From contig CM056741.1 in assembly GCA_029851415.1 (NCBI GenBank), positions 67,694,282 through 67,758,281 on the forward strand: a stretch of 64,000 bases of DNA. Reading direction: 5' to 3'. Of the stretch, positions 11,440-23,343 are shown one piece after another (position 1 is the stretch's first letter; each line of letters begins with the position of its first letter). A program made the position numbers and the translations under genes. The notes beneath the pieces are model-generated. The model was not told the origin of the DNA and ran no database searches. It worked only from the letters and a program-made list of their open reading frames with translations. This DNA is from Eretmocerus hayati (lineage: Eukaryota > Arthropoda > Insecta > Hymenoptera > Aphelinidae).

Positions 11440-12660
11440 CACGGCACACAAGCGTGTAAGGGTGCGAACCCAGATGCATATGCATGCATATGCAGTGCAC
11501 ACTGCACATATGCGCTGCACACGTGCACATGCTCAGCTCATCAAATTTTAGCCAAACCCAGATGGAACTCGTCTAGATCTGCTTTGGATCAGCCGGTAAC
11601 GCAGCAATGTCAAAACCCGATTCATATCAGAAGTTCTCTGATGCGAGCCCTTCAATTTTTGCTCAACTTCGATGAGCTGCACATGTGCACGTGTGCAGTG
11701 CTAATGTGCAGTGTGCACTGCATATGCATGCATATTAGGGTGTCCGTTATTTCCCAAGTTCCTCCGATCCTTCGTGCCACCCACCACAACCTAATCATTT
11801 GTTGAGATATTGCGACAAAAAAATTTTCGTGGACCTAGGTGATGTTTAAGTGCTGACCCACCTGAAGCGCTTTTGTCTCAATTGAGGCCTCAAAACAAAT
11901 TCTGATTCAGTATTCAGCATTTCTTGGGCATGGATGTGCTTCTTCATCCTTGATAACTTTTTCAATCGATAGCCAGTACGATTTCCTTTAAAATGACCAC
12001 TTACTGAAGTCAATTTGATAGAAAGGGACTAGAGTTATGGCTGTTTTTGGAACTTAGAAAATTCAAGGTACCAAATTTGTGAAACAGGGTTTTCCTCGAG
12101 GAATCCAAAACATGCGAATTTTGAGTCGGTTTATTTTAAAGATGTGAATATGTGTTTTTGATGTATTTTTGAATGTAGAAACAGATTCTGTGCTCAGTTT
12201 CACCTCTAATCGTCAGAATTTTTTACTAGGCTCAAAAAACCGAAAAAACAAAACACGGTCATTTTTAGTCGCTTTTATGTTCTTCAGATGGATAATATGC
12301 GAATGAGTGGGCTATCTCCGGTTCTATTGCATCAAATTGAATGTTTCAGGTAGTCATTTTGAAGGAAATTGTACCCGCTATCGATTGAAAATACTATGGA
12401 GGACGTAGAAGGAAATGCATGCGCGGTAATGCGAATCATTGACTCAAATTTTTATTTAGAAGGGTACATTTCAAATGAGAAACGCTCTAGATGGGGCAGC
12501 ACTCAAACTTCACCTAGGTCTCTGAAAATTTTTTTCTCGCAATACCTCACCAAATGATTAGGTTGTGGGGGGGGGGTGGCATGGGTGGTCGGAGGAACTT
12601 GGGAAATAACGGACACCCTAATGCATATGCATCATTTGGAGACGCACCCTAAATGGCCGT
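11440..12660. repeat. Foldback element split by a hAT-like insertion
   Basis: The left arm (about 11455-11545) has alternating GCATATGCATGCATATGC, TGCACACTGCACAT and ACGTGCACATG blocks. The right arm (11665-11735, continuing at 12629-12650) is its inverted copy, with GGGTGCG at the outer end of both. The right arm is cut in two by the element at 11736-12620, so the foldback is the older insertion. Confidence 0.75.
11736..12620. mobile_element. hAT-like non-autonomous element (MITE), 885 bp
   Basis: Terminal inverted repeats of about 65-70 bp begin TAGGGTGTCCGTTATTTCCC at 11736 and end with the inverted copy at 12620. The element is flanked by an exact 8-bp direct repeat ATGCATAT (11728-11735 and 12621-12628). 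An 8-bp duplication plus a TAGGG tip fits the hAT rule (YARNG tip, 8-bp target duplication). The right TIR contains a poly-G run. The interior has no transposase frame. Confidence 0.85.
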
Positions 12661-12784
12661 TTACGCACAACTTTGCACACATAATAGTATAAATCCAATT
12701 TATGCTATTCTCCGATGTTTGGGTACTCTTAAAATTGCATAAAATAGTATTTGCACCTCGTTTTTGAGGTTCCCCGCTTCCGAA

Positions 12785-12885
12785 CAATTATTTCGATTCT
12801 CGCCTGCGGCTCGGGCCTAAAAAAGTCACTCGAAGTGCGAAAACCATCGTTTGCCCCCTTGTATCATAATATAATATTTAATAAG
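12785..12885. repeat. Dispersed repeat, copy 1 (second copy about 23562-23650)
   Basis: About 90 bp beginning CTCGCCTGCGGCTCGGGCCT and continuing through TAAAAAAGTCACTCGAAGTG is nearly identical to the stretch starting about 23566 in the same orientation. It lies beside more TTTGCGCA-type sequence, as the second copy does, so both probably derive from one family. Confidence 0.75.
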
Positions 12886-14790
12886 CAATATTATTGTTTG
12901 GTTGTCTCTCGGGTTTCCCTGAAAGATGACTCACACGTGTGCAAACAAAGTTCAATAATATACCTGAATCAATCTTTCCATAGGAAACCAAAATGGACTT
13001 GAACCAATACTTATTCAACCTAAAAGCTTAGCATCTATGCCAAAAATGAACGACTGGAGCTATTTCTTCAATATGCGAAGGAATCATATATAATCTCCGC
13101 GAACTTCACTGGCAACACTCTTGGAATAAGTCGGAGGTATTTTCCTGTTAACATTTGCACAGAAAAATTACACGCTTTCGGCATTGTAACAGTGTTTACT
13201 AATTTCTCAAGAAGTTTTGGATGAAAAAGCTTCACAAACCATCTACATGCAAAACATTGAAATTGCTACAGAGAGAATAGGATATCCTTACAAATATGCA
13301 TTCCAGTTTGGTGCATTTTTGTGTATGGGATAAATGCGCGATCGGACAAATTGCACGATCACAGTGGGCGAGCTTTGTAATCTTTTTGCAACAGTGGCTG
13401 TTCATTCATCATGCTGCTGTGCTCTTTAGTTTGAACTTATATTGACGAACAATTTGAAATCTGAATCTTGAAATTCCACGCTGCTCAAATTTTCAATATT
13501 CATCCTCGCGTAAGTTCTTCTTCGTTTATAGTATAAGATGTCGAGAGAAAAATTGTAGCATTTGCTCAAAAATGCGGTTTGTGTCCGATCTTTTGGTTTA
13601 ATTGTATCCACAGATGACTACCAACATATGATGCGATTCAAAGGCTTAAGACCTTGATGCACTCGCAGCTAATATATGTTTTTGCGAGTTGAATTCAAAT
13701 TGTATGAGAGTTGCAATGTAGATATTGCGGTAGTTCACTATTTTTTGTTCATCCACCATTTCTGTCATACTGACCGAGACTCTTATTTGGGATGAGGAAA
13801 CAAATTTCACGCTCTTATGTATTAAGGACTCGGATATATTTGTTGGTCAATAATTCATTACTTGAGAGTAAAATAATCCATAATACTCCGATATTTGAAG
13901 TTTGCAATTTTAACTCGTTGACTTTACAAGTGACTGCCAGCGCTCGCAATCACTTTCTGGCGGTCCAAATCTCAATTATTAGTGTCAAAACAGTGGAAAA
14001 TGTCAAATTGAGAAATTCAAATTTTTTTCGATTTTCATCTTTTTCCCAAAAAATGGTCGACTATTGAAACCTATTGAGCACACATGATTCAACAATGTCC
14101 AAGAAATATCCTTATTTTTTTCAGATTTCTCCCATCAAGCGTTATCACGAAATATCGAAAACAGCGCTTGTCCAGTATACTGCTTGGAATACACTCCAAA
14201 CATTGTTCACTGTGCAATACAAATTTTTATTCATCGTGGTTTCCATAACTGCATTACATTGATATGTAGAATGACAATTTTATTTCTGTTTAAAATCACA
14301 TTTTACCTTTTTTACGCATGCATCGATAATATATTTCAATGAGAAATTATAATGAAATGTGAAAAATTGAAAAATTTAGGACCAAGTTGGACATTTACCA
14401 ATGTGGCGGACAACGAGAATAGACAGACATATTTTGTTCAAATAAAGTAGAAAAATTTAGTTAAACCACCAGCATATTTACTAGAGACACAGAATATCTT
14501 GTTGATTTCTCGAAAGTTACAGCAAATCTTGTTCGTGATCTGAAAATGAGTATGAGGAACCAAATTATTGACGAAAATAACAAATCTAGAGGTTCAAAAT
14601 GTGCTCAATTAATTCTCAACCGATTGCTCGTTACGTAGTTGGCAATCTAACGCGGCTTTGCTAAGATGTAGTAGCTCAACACTTCAGTATGGTAAATATT
14701 CGATTTGCAATTAGCCGGGCACTACTCAAGTATCAGACACAAATTCAAACGAAAAAGGAGAAAAAACATGAATATATCCAGGCGAGAAGA
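12886..14790. other. AT-rich intergenic DNA
   Basis: Apart from isolated short open frames without splice context, I see no gene, tandem array or clear element end here. It separates the repeat cluster from the foldback at 14797. Confidence 0.4.
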
Positions 14791-14796
14791 TTCAGT

Positions 14797-15055
14797 TGTA
14801 GATTTACTCGATTTTCAATGTCTGAGTCCTATCAAAACTACACAGGAATTCACAGATCAGTTTTTGGAAAGAAACTCACTTAGATGAAAGAAAATTCATC
14901 CCTAGAAGAGGTGCAAACTCACGATCTTCCGCGCTGTAAGTCTCTTTCCAAGAAATGATTCGTGAATTCCTGTGTGGTTCTGACAGGACTCGGGCACTGA
15001 AAATCGAGTTTACTTTGATTGATCATCAACTGCTTCTCCGAATCTACAACTAGAT
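14797..15055. repeat. Foldback element, arms about 90-130 bp
   Basis: The left arm (14797-14886) and right arm (14918-15054) are inverted copies sharing GTTGTAGATT, ACTCGATTTTCA, GAGTCCT and ACACAGGAATTCAC blocks. Divergence between arms is moderate. No coding capacity is evident. It lies just downstream of the 3' end of the proline-rich gene. Confidence 0.75.
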
Positions 15056-15515
15056 CCTCTCAAATATTTGAAACCGTAACGAATACAAAAATAAACCTTA
15101 TTTTGAAGGTGGTATCAAATTTTTCATAAGAACGAGTTGAAGAATGTTGCAAGATATTGGGATAAGTGCAAGTTATTGCAAATTTAAAAAGAATATTTCT
15201 TTCCGCCTTGAGAAAAGGGTGCGAATAATTTGCTCCCACGGCCCTCATGCATTTCCTCTTACTCTATTGGAAATTGACCCAGCAGACGAAGAAAAGCTGA
15301 AGAAAGATAGAAAGGCTGCATTCGGTAAACAAATATCTCACGGGGATGTTTAAGAGCCAAGAAATCGCGATTTTACCGAGGATTTCACAATAAACCCTAC
15401 AGTCTTACCGAGAGACTTAGGTGGGGGTGTCCAGAAACGTATTACTATATAGTTCGAAATAAACACTAACTCCTCTCAAATTAGGAACTCACATTTGCTT
15501 TACGTTTTGATTGAT

Positions 15516-18500
15516 TTAGTAGCTCCTCCAGTCGATGAGATCAGGACACTCTTCTTCTCTGTACCATGGGTCATCGATTTCCCATAGATCCGGAGGCAGC
15601 TTTTCTCGACCCGGGGGTGGTCCTGGACAGTTCTGTGACGGTGGCGTTGGGAGGCATTCCGGTGGATAATTTTGTAAATCGCAGAACCTCTCTAGTCCGT
15701 CGATATCAACAGCTTCTGGTACCTGATAGCGCTGTTGCGATCGCCTGCAGTCATATTAATCGATATTGTTTAGACAATTACTCAGGCCTCAAAAATGTCG
15801 ACGTCATGAATATGATAATTGCAATTTAGAGATTAGGTTATTTTATAGATTTTAAGAGAAATTTATAGGTCAATAAAATTATGCTGTTGTATATGTATTG
15901 GACAACTCCAACTCCACCGTCGAATCGATCGTTTTTCCGACGTGAACTATCTGGCGTGAAGTTTCTGAATCCTGAATCATAGTGGCAAGATGCAATCGCA
16001 CAATGGTATTTCGTTGAATAGCGGCATCCGTCAAACGTTCTTTGAGCGACCGAAACGGTTTATTGTTAGATCGTAATTCCGTTTTGTGACTCCGATCGCC
16101 TGTAAGTTACAACGAAATAATATCGTCTGAATGAAATCGAGCTTACCTAGGGGGTATCCTGGTGAACGGCGGACACATGTCGGGTGCGTCGTCGTCAAGG
16201 AACAGATCGTCGTCCAAAGCCGGTGGTGGGGGGTTGTAGCGATCAACTCCTCTGGTACGCAAATAATCGCGGGCGGACTCGACAACTGGATGGTGTCGAC
16301 CGTACACAGGCTGCAAATACGGGTCGGTTTCCGGATCGCGACAAGGTAGCAGATATGGGCTGTGAGGTTCCATCAAGTCTGGTGGCGATATGTCCGCGAT
16401 GGGCGTTATGTCGCAGAAATTTGCTGGCGGTTCTTCGTCCTACAATGTATTTTGTTAGCCCGACCTCAGAAAAGCTCCATAATGTGGGAGTCGATTTGAC
16501 AATCGACTTATGCTTGACGCGTTCAGAGTGATTTTTAAATCATAAATCTTCCCTATCAGCCATTGTCTCTCGGTTGGTGCGAAAATGAATGTACAGTGGC
16601 GTGTATGGGTTTTCTGATATGACATACCATCAAATTGATTGCGTTGGTTCCCACAGTCGCGACAGCCATGACAAAGTCTCGTCTCGCCTGTTGTAAATCT
16701 TGGAGTTTTGTGTTGACAATCGCTGCTTCAGTGGCATCCTGGATTTAATAGTAGATGGAAAAACGGGGAGGTTTAAACATTTGCAAATAAGAAAGTCAAA
16801 TTTTTAAAGAACGTTAGTGATTTGGATGATAAATTACGTTTATAGTCGAGTTTGACGAAGATTTTAGTCTTCAAAGCCAACTCAGAACGTGGAAATGAAA
16901 ATGGAAATTCCATTTCTCAATAGATGAAAACTGATGTCTCGCGAGTAAAATGAAAAAGCTTGTGAGCTTCGGAAGATAATTCGATAGGATCAGTCATAAA
17001 ACTGAAATTTGGGAAATTTGACATTTAGAAATTTCATTCTGTGCATCGGTATAGTTGGATCAAGGCACATAAAAATATAGATAACGATCATTTTCAAATC
17101 CAAGTTTATTGGTATAGTCACAAATGAGGCATTTCTAGATCATTAAGCTCTGATACAGAATTTAGCCCGACAAATTATGTGAATTCAGTGTGCCAGCATC
17201 ACGAGAAAAATGAAGGAAAATGAGGTATACTGGACCGTGATTCAAGATACAAGATAGATTTTTTGCCGCTTCCACGTACGTGGAGATAACGAATTCGAGT
17301 GATGCAAATTCGACTACTTGACATGTCGGTCACCATGCTAGAAGTATTGTTACATTGCCTGGTTTCTGACCGCATTGGGTATGAAAGTTCATCATTGACA
17401 AAGAGGATCACAAAATTCTGTCGGTTCTATATTTCACTAGGCATCCCATTATTTGAAGATGAGTCCCACCAGTTTTATTCTCTACCAAAAACTTTTCTAC
17501 TTAACCGTTTTGGAAGCAGGGTCTCTCAACAACACGCAAAATTTTCTGCAAAATTCATATTTTCCTTGCATAGGTGATTCAAGTGCCTCAAATGGATTAC
17601 ATCACTTTTTGAGTATTGTACAAGACGTTTTGAAATCTATGTACTACCTTAATCTATCTCATGTACCGATGAGATCCGAGAAACATCATAATAGTGAATT
17701 TGAGAAAGCGAGAAAGCGTCAATGAAAATCTTAATCAAGTAAGGAAACCTTGGTATCCGATACTGGGACGACTTCTAATCGAAAGAGAGTATAAAATAGA
17801 TAAGAAAAAGTCCGGAGGAAGTATCATGACTAGCATGGAGGGAGATAACGGTGGGTGCATGAGGAGTACTTGTTCGTCGAGGGTCTCGCTGATGAGCTGA
17901 ACGCTTCGATTGGCGGCCTGATTGTGGCAAACGGAGGGAGGCGCTGGTGCCAGAGTTGACGAAGCCGCGGGTCCAGGGTCCGGCTGGGGTATGCTCACGA
18001 TCGTCGTCTTGTCCGAATTGATTGCCCCCGGGGGTATGATGAGATTATCGATGAGGCCCCTCTGTAAAGGCTCGGCCTGAACGATGTCCGCGTTCATCGA
18101 CTTGGCCAGATTGAGCGTGTGAGCCGGTACGTCCTGCTGCTGTTGCTGGGCTTGCTGTTGCTGCTGCTGCTGTTGATCGGGCAGGTTGGTGTGCTCGGGA
18201 GGGCAGGGTGGCGGGGCCGCGCCAGATCTTGGCGCGCAGCTTCTCGAGATGATGGGCTCAGTGGGTGGGCATGCTGGCCCTGTTGGTGGCATGGGGCCTG
18301 TATCCGCGCATGGACCGCCTGTTGACTTTGCTGAAGCTGGGCGTCTTCGATCCTGTCACATATAGTAGTAAGGATGGCGAACAGTGAGTGGAGAGAGATC
18401 GACTGCAGTATTGTCTCTGATGATTATCGACTACAGCTCCAAAATTATGTGAAATTTGGCCGATTATTTCACCACGAGATTAGTAATTGCATTTGCAAGA

Positions 18501-20899
18501 GCGAACACTGATCTAAAAGAGAGAGCCCATGGAACTTTTCATCGTCGAAGGAAAACAATGTGTTTATAATGCAAATCAACGAGTTTCCAAGCCCAGTAAG
18601 TGCTAGCTCGAAAATAGTCTAGATTTTCAGCAAAAATACAGGGGAGTGGAATATCTTGGGCAAATTGATTTCATAAAAGCAAATTTTGTTTTAACAACAT
18701 GGAGCAAGTGGACGAGGAGATCGAGACTTACACAGGGATCCGATGGTGCTGGTCGACGATCGCGGGACATGCGGGGTGGACAGTCGCGCTCTGTACCCAT
18801 CGGCGGGGGTGGCGGGGCCTGCATCCTTCGAGGTCTGCGCACCTGACATCCCTGAGCTCGCTCCCGTTCTCGACGTTCCTGCTCTTCCTGAAGCTTTTGC
18901 GTGTGCTTGAGCCTCTGCATCATCGCCCTGGTCATTTGGGGCCTCTTGTAGTCGACTTTTTTGGGTGGCGCGGGTGGTGGACCCCGTTTTGGAATTGACG
19001 ACTTACCCACCGGCCGCGGTGGTCGACCTATTAGACCTCGTGGAAGATTCAATAATGTTATTACAGCTTCAAAGATGATGCGAGTGTCCTAACATAATGC
19101 TTAAACTGGAAATTAGTTGAGTTTTCGAGAATAAAATGCGACCTCGGCTGCGAAAACAGCAACATTGTAAGAGCTTTTGCCACATTCGATTTGATCCGCC
19201 ATTTCGTGATATTGTGAGCTACTTTTTTTTATTTTTATTCTTTTTTCTATTAATCGTATCTACAAAAAAGCTCTGGGAAATGTAGACTCTGAAAAGTCAA
19301 AATTAGAAATGGAGTGGAAATTTTACGTCGAATGATATGCCCAGAGCGGTATGTGGCTGCCCATACCCTGACATGTATCACTTGTATGGGTTGCCTGCAA
19401 AGGCTCTGCGACTTACGCAACTTTAAGTGGATAGTCGACGTTAACGATTTTACTCTGTTGAAACCCAAATTATAGGGGTATCATGGAGCAAATGACGATT
19501 AGTATCCCATACTTCGACGCGATAAATGTCATCATTTTGAAGTACTGCTCGTTCAACTGGTCGAGGTATTAGAACGTATTAGAGCGAGTTTCTGCAAAGT
19601 AGGTTTGATAAAGATAACTTCTATTGCGCAAGCAAAATTGTGCAGAGAGACTGACAATGTGATTAGTTTAAATGCTTATCGAATAATTTCTGCAAGAGAC
19701 TCACAAGCGCCACGAGCCCCGGCAACGGCAGCCACCCCCGCGCCGGACTCGGCCGTCCCGGGCCTCGAAGGTGGAGGCCTGCATGGCGTCGTTGACCTAG
19801 GATTCCGGCTCATTTTCACGGCCTTGGAATCAAAAATTGTCTTCTCGAGCCCCTGGACACCGTCGGTCCAAGCAGCTGAATTTTCCCACAGGTAATTTTG
19901 ATTCGATGCATGCGGATTTTTACTATTGCAGCTTGCGGCTGGTCAAGGCTGATGAACCGGCGCCGCGAATCCCATGCCGGATCAGCCGATCGCCGAGCGC
20001 AATCTCATCCTGCCGAGCGGCGTCTCTCTCTTCTTGTAAACATTGTTTCTACTCTGCGGAGTCGAAAAATCAGTTAGTTTGAGGTGTAATGATGTAGACA
20101 TATGTGCCCCGTGACCTGACTATAGTATTTGTATTCTTTAGAAGAATATTGAACATTGAAGTTACTGTGAGCTATCAAAGAAAGTCGGAATCTTAAGAGG
20201 CATTGAATTTTTGTGAGAAATGATCGAGATACGATATCGTGAGAATATAGACATAGATCCGTTTCAATAGACAAGAAGAAAACAGTTCTGCTGGTGGACG
20301 GAAAACGAACATCTTTCATCTCACACGCAATAATTGCAAATATAATAACAAATATTGTAGAGTATGTGTTGAATTGGACGCGTGGTCCCATTGTACAATT
20401 GAAATTGTAGTTCATATCGAGGCATCATGACGTCTCGTAAGATAAAGAAGGCTTCCGCAACTCTAACCTCCCCCATGACTGACACGTATCTCACTTTAAT
20501 TCTTTTGAATCTAATCCACAAATCATGTAACGAAATTCAATGATGAAAAAGCACATGGCACAAAGTCGAGAGATCAACTTTGAAGTTTTGTGCCTTCATG
20601 CTTCATCAACGCTTAACTCAACAAGTATATCGCGAACGGCATCGATGACGATTGGATCGAGCAATATTTGGGTGGATAAGCTGACCTTCACTAATAATTT
20701 ATGATTATTCCATTGGTCCTTACCGTCAAATAAGATATTGAGTCAATAAAATACTTACTAGAATTTTGAAATTGACGAAATACGACTGGAATTTTGTTTG
20801 GATGGGCCGAAACTGAGGTTGGGATGTTGACTTTTCGTTGTTACATTGTTTGGCGTTTGGAGGTGAGTCATTTTCTTCCTCGTGATTTCTTCTGCTCAT
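15516..20899 (-). CDS. Unrecognised proline-rich, polyglutamine-containing protein
   Basis: I do not recognise this gene. Minus-strand exons that keep one continuous frame are: 20759-20899 (ATG after an in-frame TAA), about 19958-20048 (donor uncertain), 19705-19875, 18732-19036, 17870-18352 (donor uncertain), 16628-16738, 16147-16439 and 15516-15744 (TAA). With those donors the product is about 607 aa. Visible traits are an acidic/Gln N-terminus, a basic stretch with PPPAPPKK, a predicted coiled coil (QRLKHTQKLQEEQERRERER), proline runs, 8 plus 5 glutamines split by one alanine, a helical segment (LQDLQQARRDF) and a tyrosine/proline/acidic C-terminus ending DLIDWRSY. No catalytic motif is seen. 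Composition suggests an intrinsically disordered scaffold. One further 5' exon is likely at 21166-21239, so the true start may be outside this model. Confidence 0.6.
16066..16099 (-). other. Possible alternative terminal exon of the proline-rich gene
   Basis: After the donor at 16146 an acceptor TTACAG at 16100 precedes GCGATCGG, and the frame runs 10 codons to a TAA at 16066-16068. The main last exon begins with the same seven bases, GCGATCG, after GCAG at 15745. The implied intron to this alternative exon is only about 47 bp, which is short, so this may be a decoy site. Confidence 0.3.
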
Positions 20900-21000
20900 A
20901 CTCAATTCAGTTAAGGTTTGGTAATAAATGCAGTCTTTCGTCGTTACTTTCAGTTACTTGTTTGAGTGGTTAGTTCATTTTCAAAGTGTGTCCATGGATT

Positions 21001-21131
21001 AGGTTTATTCGATTATGGCTAGTCAGACTGGTCAGACCAGGCGTGATCATCGGATCTCTCTTTCTAACCTCATGAGAAAGAGAGAGAGGTCCGATGGTCA
21101 GACCAGTCTGACCGGCATAATCGAATAAACC
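21001..21131. repeat. Miniature palindromic element (131 bp) in a probable intron
   Basis: Ends AGGTTTATTCGATTAT and its inverted copy, and inner blocks GTCAGACTGGTCAGACC and GGTCAGACCAGTCTGAC, fold into one long hairpin with an AGAGAGA-rich tip. The tips are flanked by TA, consistent with a TA-targeting MITE. It lies between the candidate exons at 20759-20899 and 21166-21239 of the proline-rich gene. Confidence 0.8.
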
Positions 21132-21165
21132 TATTATTTCGGGGTCAGAAAAGAAAAGCTCTTAC

Positions 21166-21239
21166 CGAAAAATTCGAATTCGTCTGGATCGGCATTCAAA
21201 TTCAAGTCTCTTTTGGAAGCATAGTTTCTGTCTGCCGTC
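21166..21239 (-). CDS. Probable 5' coding exon of the proline-rich gene
   Basis: The minus strand shows a strong acceptor (CCTTTTCTTACTCAG) and a strong donor (GTAAGAGC) enclosing 74 nt that read TADRNYASKRDLNLNADPDE and then FEFF, with no stop. The acidic, Asn-rich composition fits the start of the downstream protein. How it joins to 20759-20899 is unclear: an acceptor before ACTGC near 20950 would keep frame but has a poor pyrimidine tract. The first eight bases of the exon and its acceptor lie within the terminal repeat of the element at 21232-21615. Confidence 0.45.
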
Positions 21240-21615
21240 CTGAGTAAGAAAAGGCGTATGGCACAAAAGTTGAAAGCCCGGTATTACTCGTAATTTGGAT
21301 TGAATACCATACGTTTTTATTTTCTATCTGGGTGAAAAAAATCGATAGAGCAACCTGGTTTGCACCATTACATCAGTCTTAGATGAACCTATACGACTCT
21401 ATTTTTATTTCATTTCGGACAAAATGTGCCTGCCTAGTATTTGCATGTATTTTTGATAAAATGCCTTTTGTTTTTATTTTTTATCTCAGTAAAAAACCTC
21501 GATAGAGCAATCTGGTTTGTACCATTAGATCCGGCTCAAAAGAATCTATACGATCATATTTTTATCTCATTTTGGCCAAAATGTGCCATACGCCTTTTCT
21601 TACTCAGGACGGCAG
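21232..21615. mobile_element. TIR element (384 bp) with internal duplication
   Basis: A terminal inverted repeat of about 34 bp starts CTGCCGTCCTGAGTAAG at 21232 and is mirrored at 21582-21615. Inside are two direct copies, spaced about 159 bp, of a block starting GTTTTTATTTT and running through CGATAGAGCAA to AAAATGTGCC. CTGT adjoins both ends and could be a 4-bp duplication. No transposase frame. Confidence 0.75.
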
Positions 21616-23340
21616 CTGTGGAGTAGAAGTTTTTTATTGATGCCTATTCCAATCCATAAGACAACAGACAGGGTGCAACCCTATTTACCTCTAATCATAC
21701 AAAATTTGAAATTCTTCGCGCTCTCCTACGGCTCAATTTTTGCCCATAAGATATGCAGTCATATCGTTTGATTGCTCAATCTCCTATCAAAAAGTTCTAC
21801 GATGTTCTAACGACAAAAAGGAGACAAAGCGCCTAGCGGAATGTCCGAATGAAATTTCAAGATTTCTTCAGATTTTCCAGGGTTGGGGAAGTGATTTTTC
21901 CAGAATACTTTTTTGAAGGGTCTATGTGAATTACAACTGAATTCCTCGTAATGCCAATCTCTTTACTTGATCAGCTTCATTGACTTTTGAATAAATATGA
22001 GTGATAGTTCTTGATCCTCATTGGAAGACAAAGGCTCGGACAAAGGAGCGAGAGCGAAACACTTCTAAAATGTTAACTTCCATAGGGAGGAGCTGGCTGA
22101 TGAGACCCATGAGGGATTTCGAAAAAATCCTGGAGAATGGGAAGAAATTGTGTGAAATTCTTTTTCATGGTAACAGCTCTGGCCGAATTTCATCCGAAAT
22201 GACCCATAGGTAAAATGCTGCTTGATTGGTCGAAAAGCTGTACTATGATTCAATAGATTCTGTGAAATTGTTTGCCTGATGTGGTCGACTGATAGTTGAT
22301 GAAATGTTGGAAATATACACGTATTCCAATATCCTTGAAGAGTTCTTTACTCTCGGCACTTTATCCTCCGAAATCAAAAAGTATCAGGCATATCTATCAG
22401 TGGCTCCTGGACTATGAATACTCACCAATATTATTTTAACGCGATAATCAATCGATTCATTGCCGTTGGTTGACTTTGCATAAGGAACAGCAACAAGCAA
22501 TCAGCACCTCAAACAAATTCATAAGTCAAGCTTGAGTTTTTTTCGAGTTTTTCGTAAAACGGCCAATATGAATTCTTGACACTGTAATGAGAAATCATGC
22601 GAGTTCGTGGGAGCTCGTCCCTCTAGGATTTGATTGAAACTCTAGGATTTTAATGCCATTCGACCAATTTCTGAGTTTTCCAACTCCAACATGAACATTC
22701 AGAATTCTTCCACAAGATTTCCAGATTTCCCAAGATCGCTAGATTACCTGGGGGAGAGATAATATTGTTGCCAAACAGTACACTATCGGTCTCTTCTTAA
22801 TTTGACTGCATCAATTCTACTCACAGAGAATATTCTTGTTAAAGTGTTCGTTCCATGAATTTTGTCAACGAATTTTACTGTCGTAGTCTTTCCATCTGAC
22901 GTTGGAATCCATTCACAGGTTCATGAACCAGAAAATGTATAAAATTCACGATTGAATCGAGTTCAGCCGCTATACTTTGTGGTATTGCATGGCGATTGCA
23001 GTAGCGCTTTTAGTCGAGCTTCAAAAAAAATGAATTAGTACCTGTATAAAGGATTCTTAGTCCACGAGACCAGCTTGGACATTTTTCCAATGTCAGAAGC
23101 TTATCAAAATAAACCTTCTTATGTGAAAAATTCTACTACGAAAAAACTATTCTAGTGGATGAACCATGACTGATGCAAAAAAGTCAAATTAAAAATGAAA
23201 GGGATAGAAATTTCACCTCGAGTCACAACCGGATGGACAATGATTTACCTCACTATCGCTCTTTCCATGATGACCCATTCACAATATTCTATTGCAATCA
23301 CATGATTTTCATTATCAGTTTCTAAAAGTAAGACGTGTAT
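21616..23340. other. AT-rich intergenic DNA
   Basis: No coding exon, RNA gene or element end was recognised in this stretch. It would include upstream sequence of the proline-rich gene if the exon at 21166-21239 is its 5' end. Confidence 0.35.
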
Positions 23341-23343
23341 GTA

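Noticed and set aside
18119..18325. Plus-strand ORF with a leucine run
   Set aside because: It is the reverse strand of the CAG/CAA glutamine repeat in the proline-rich gene.
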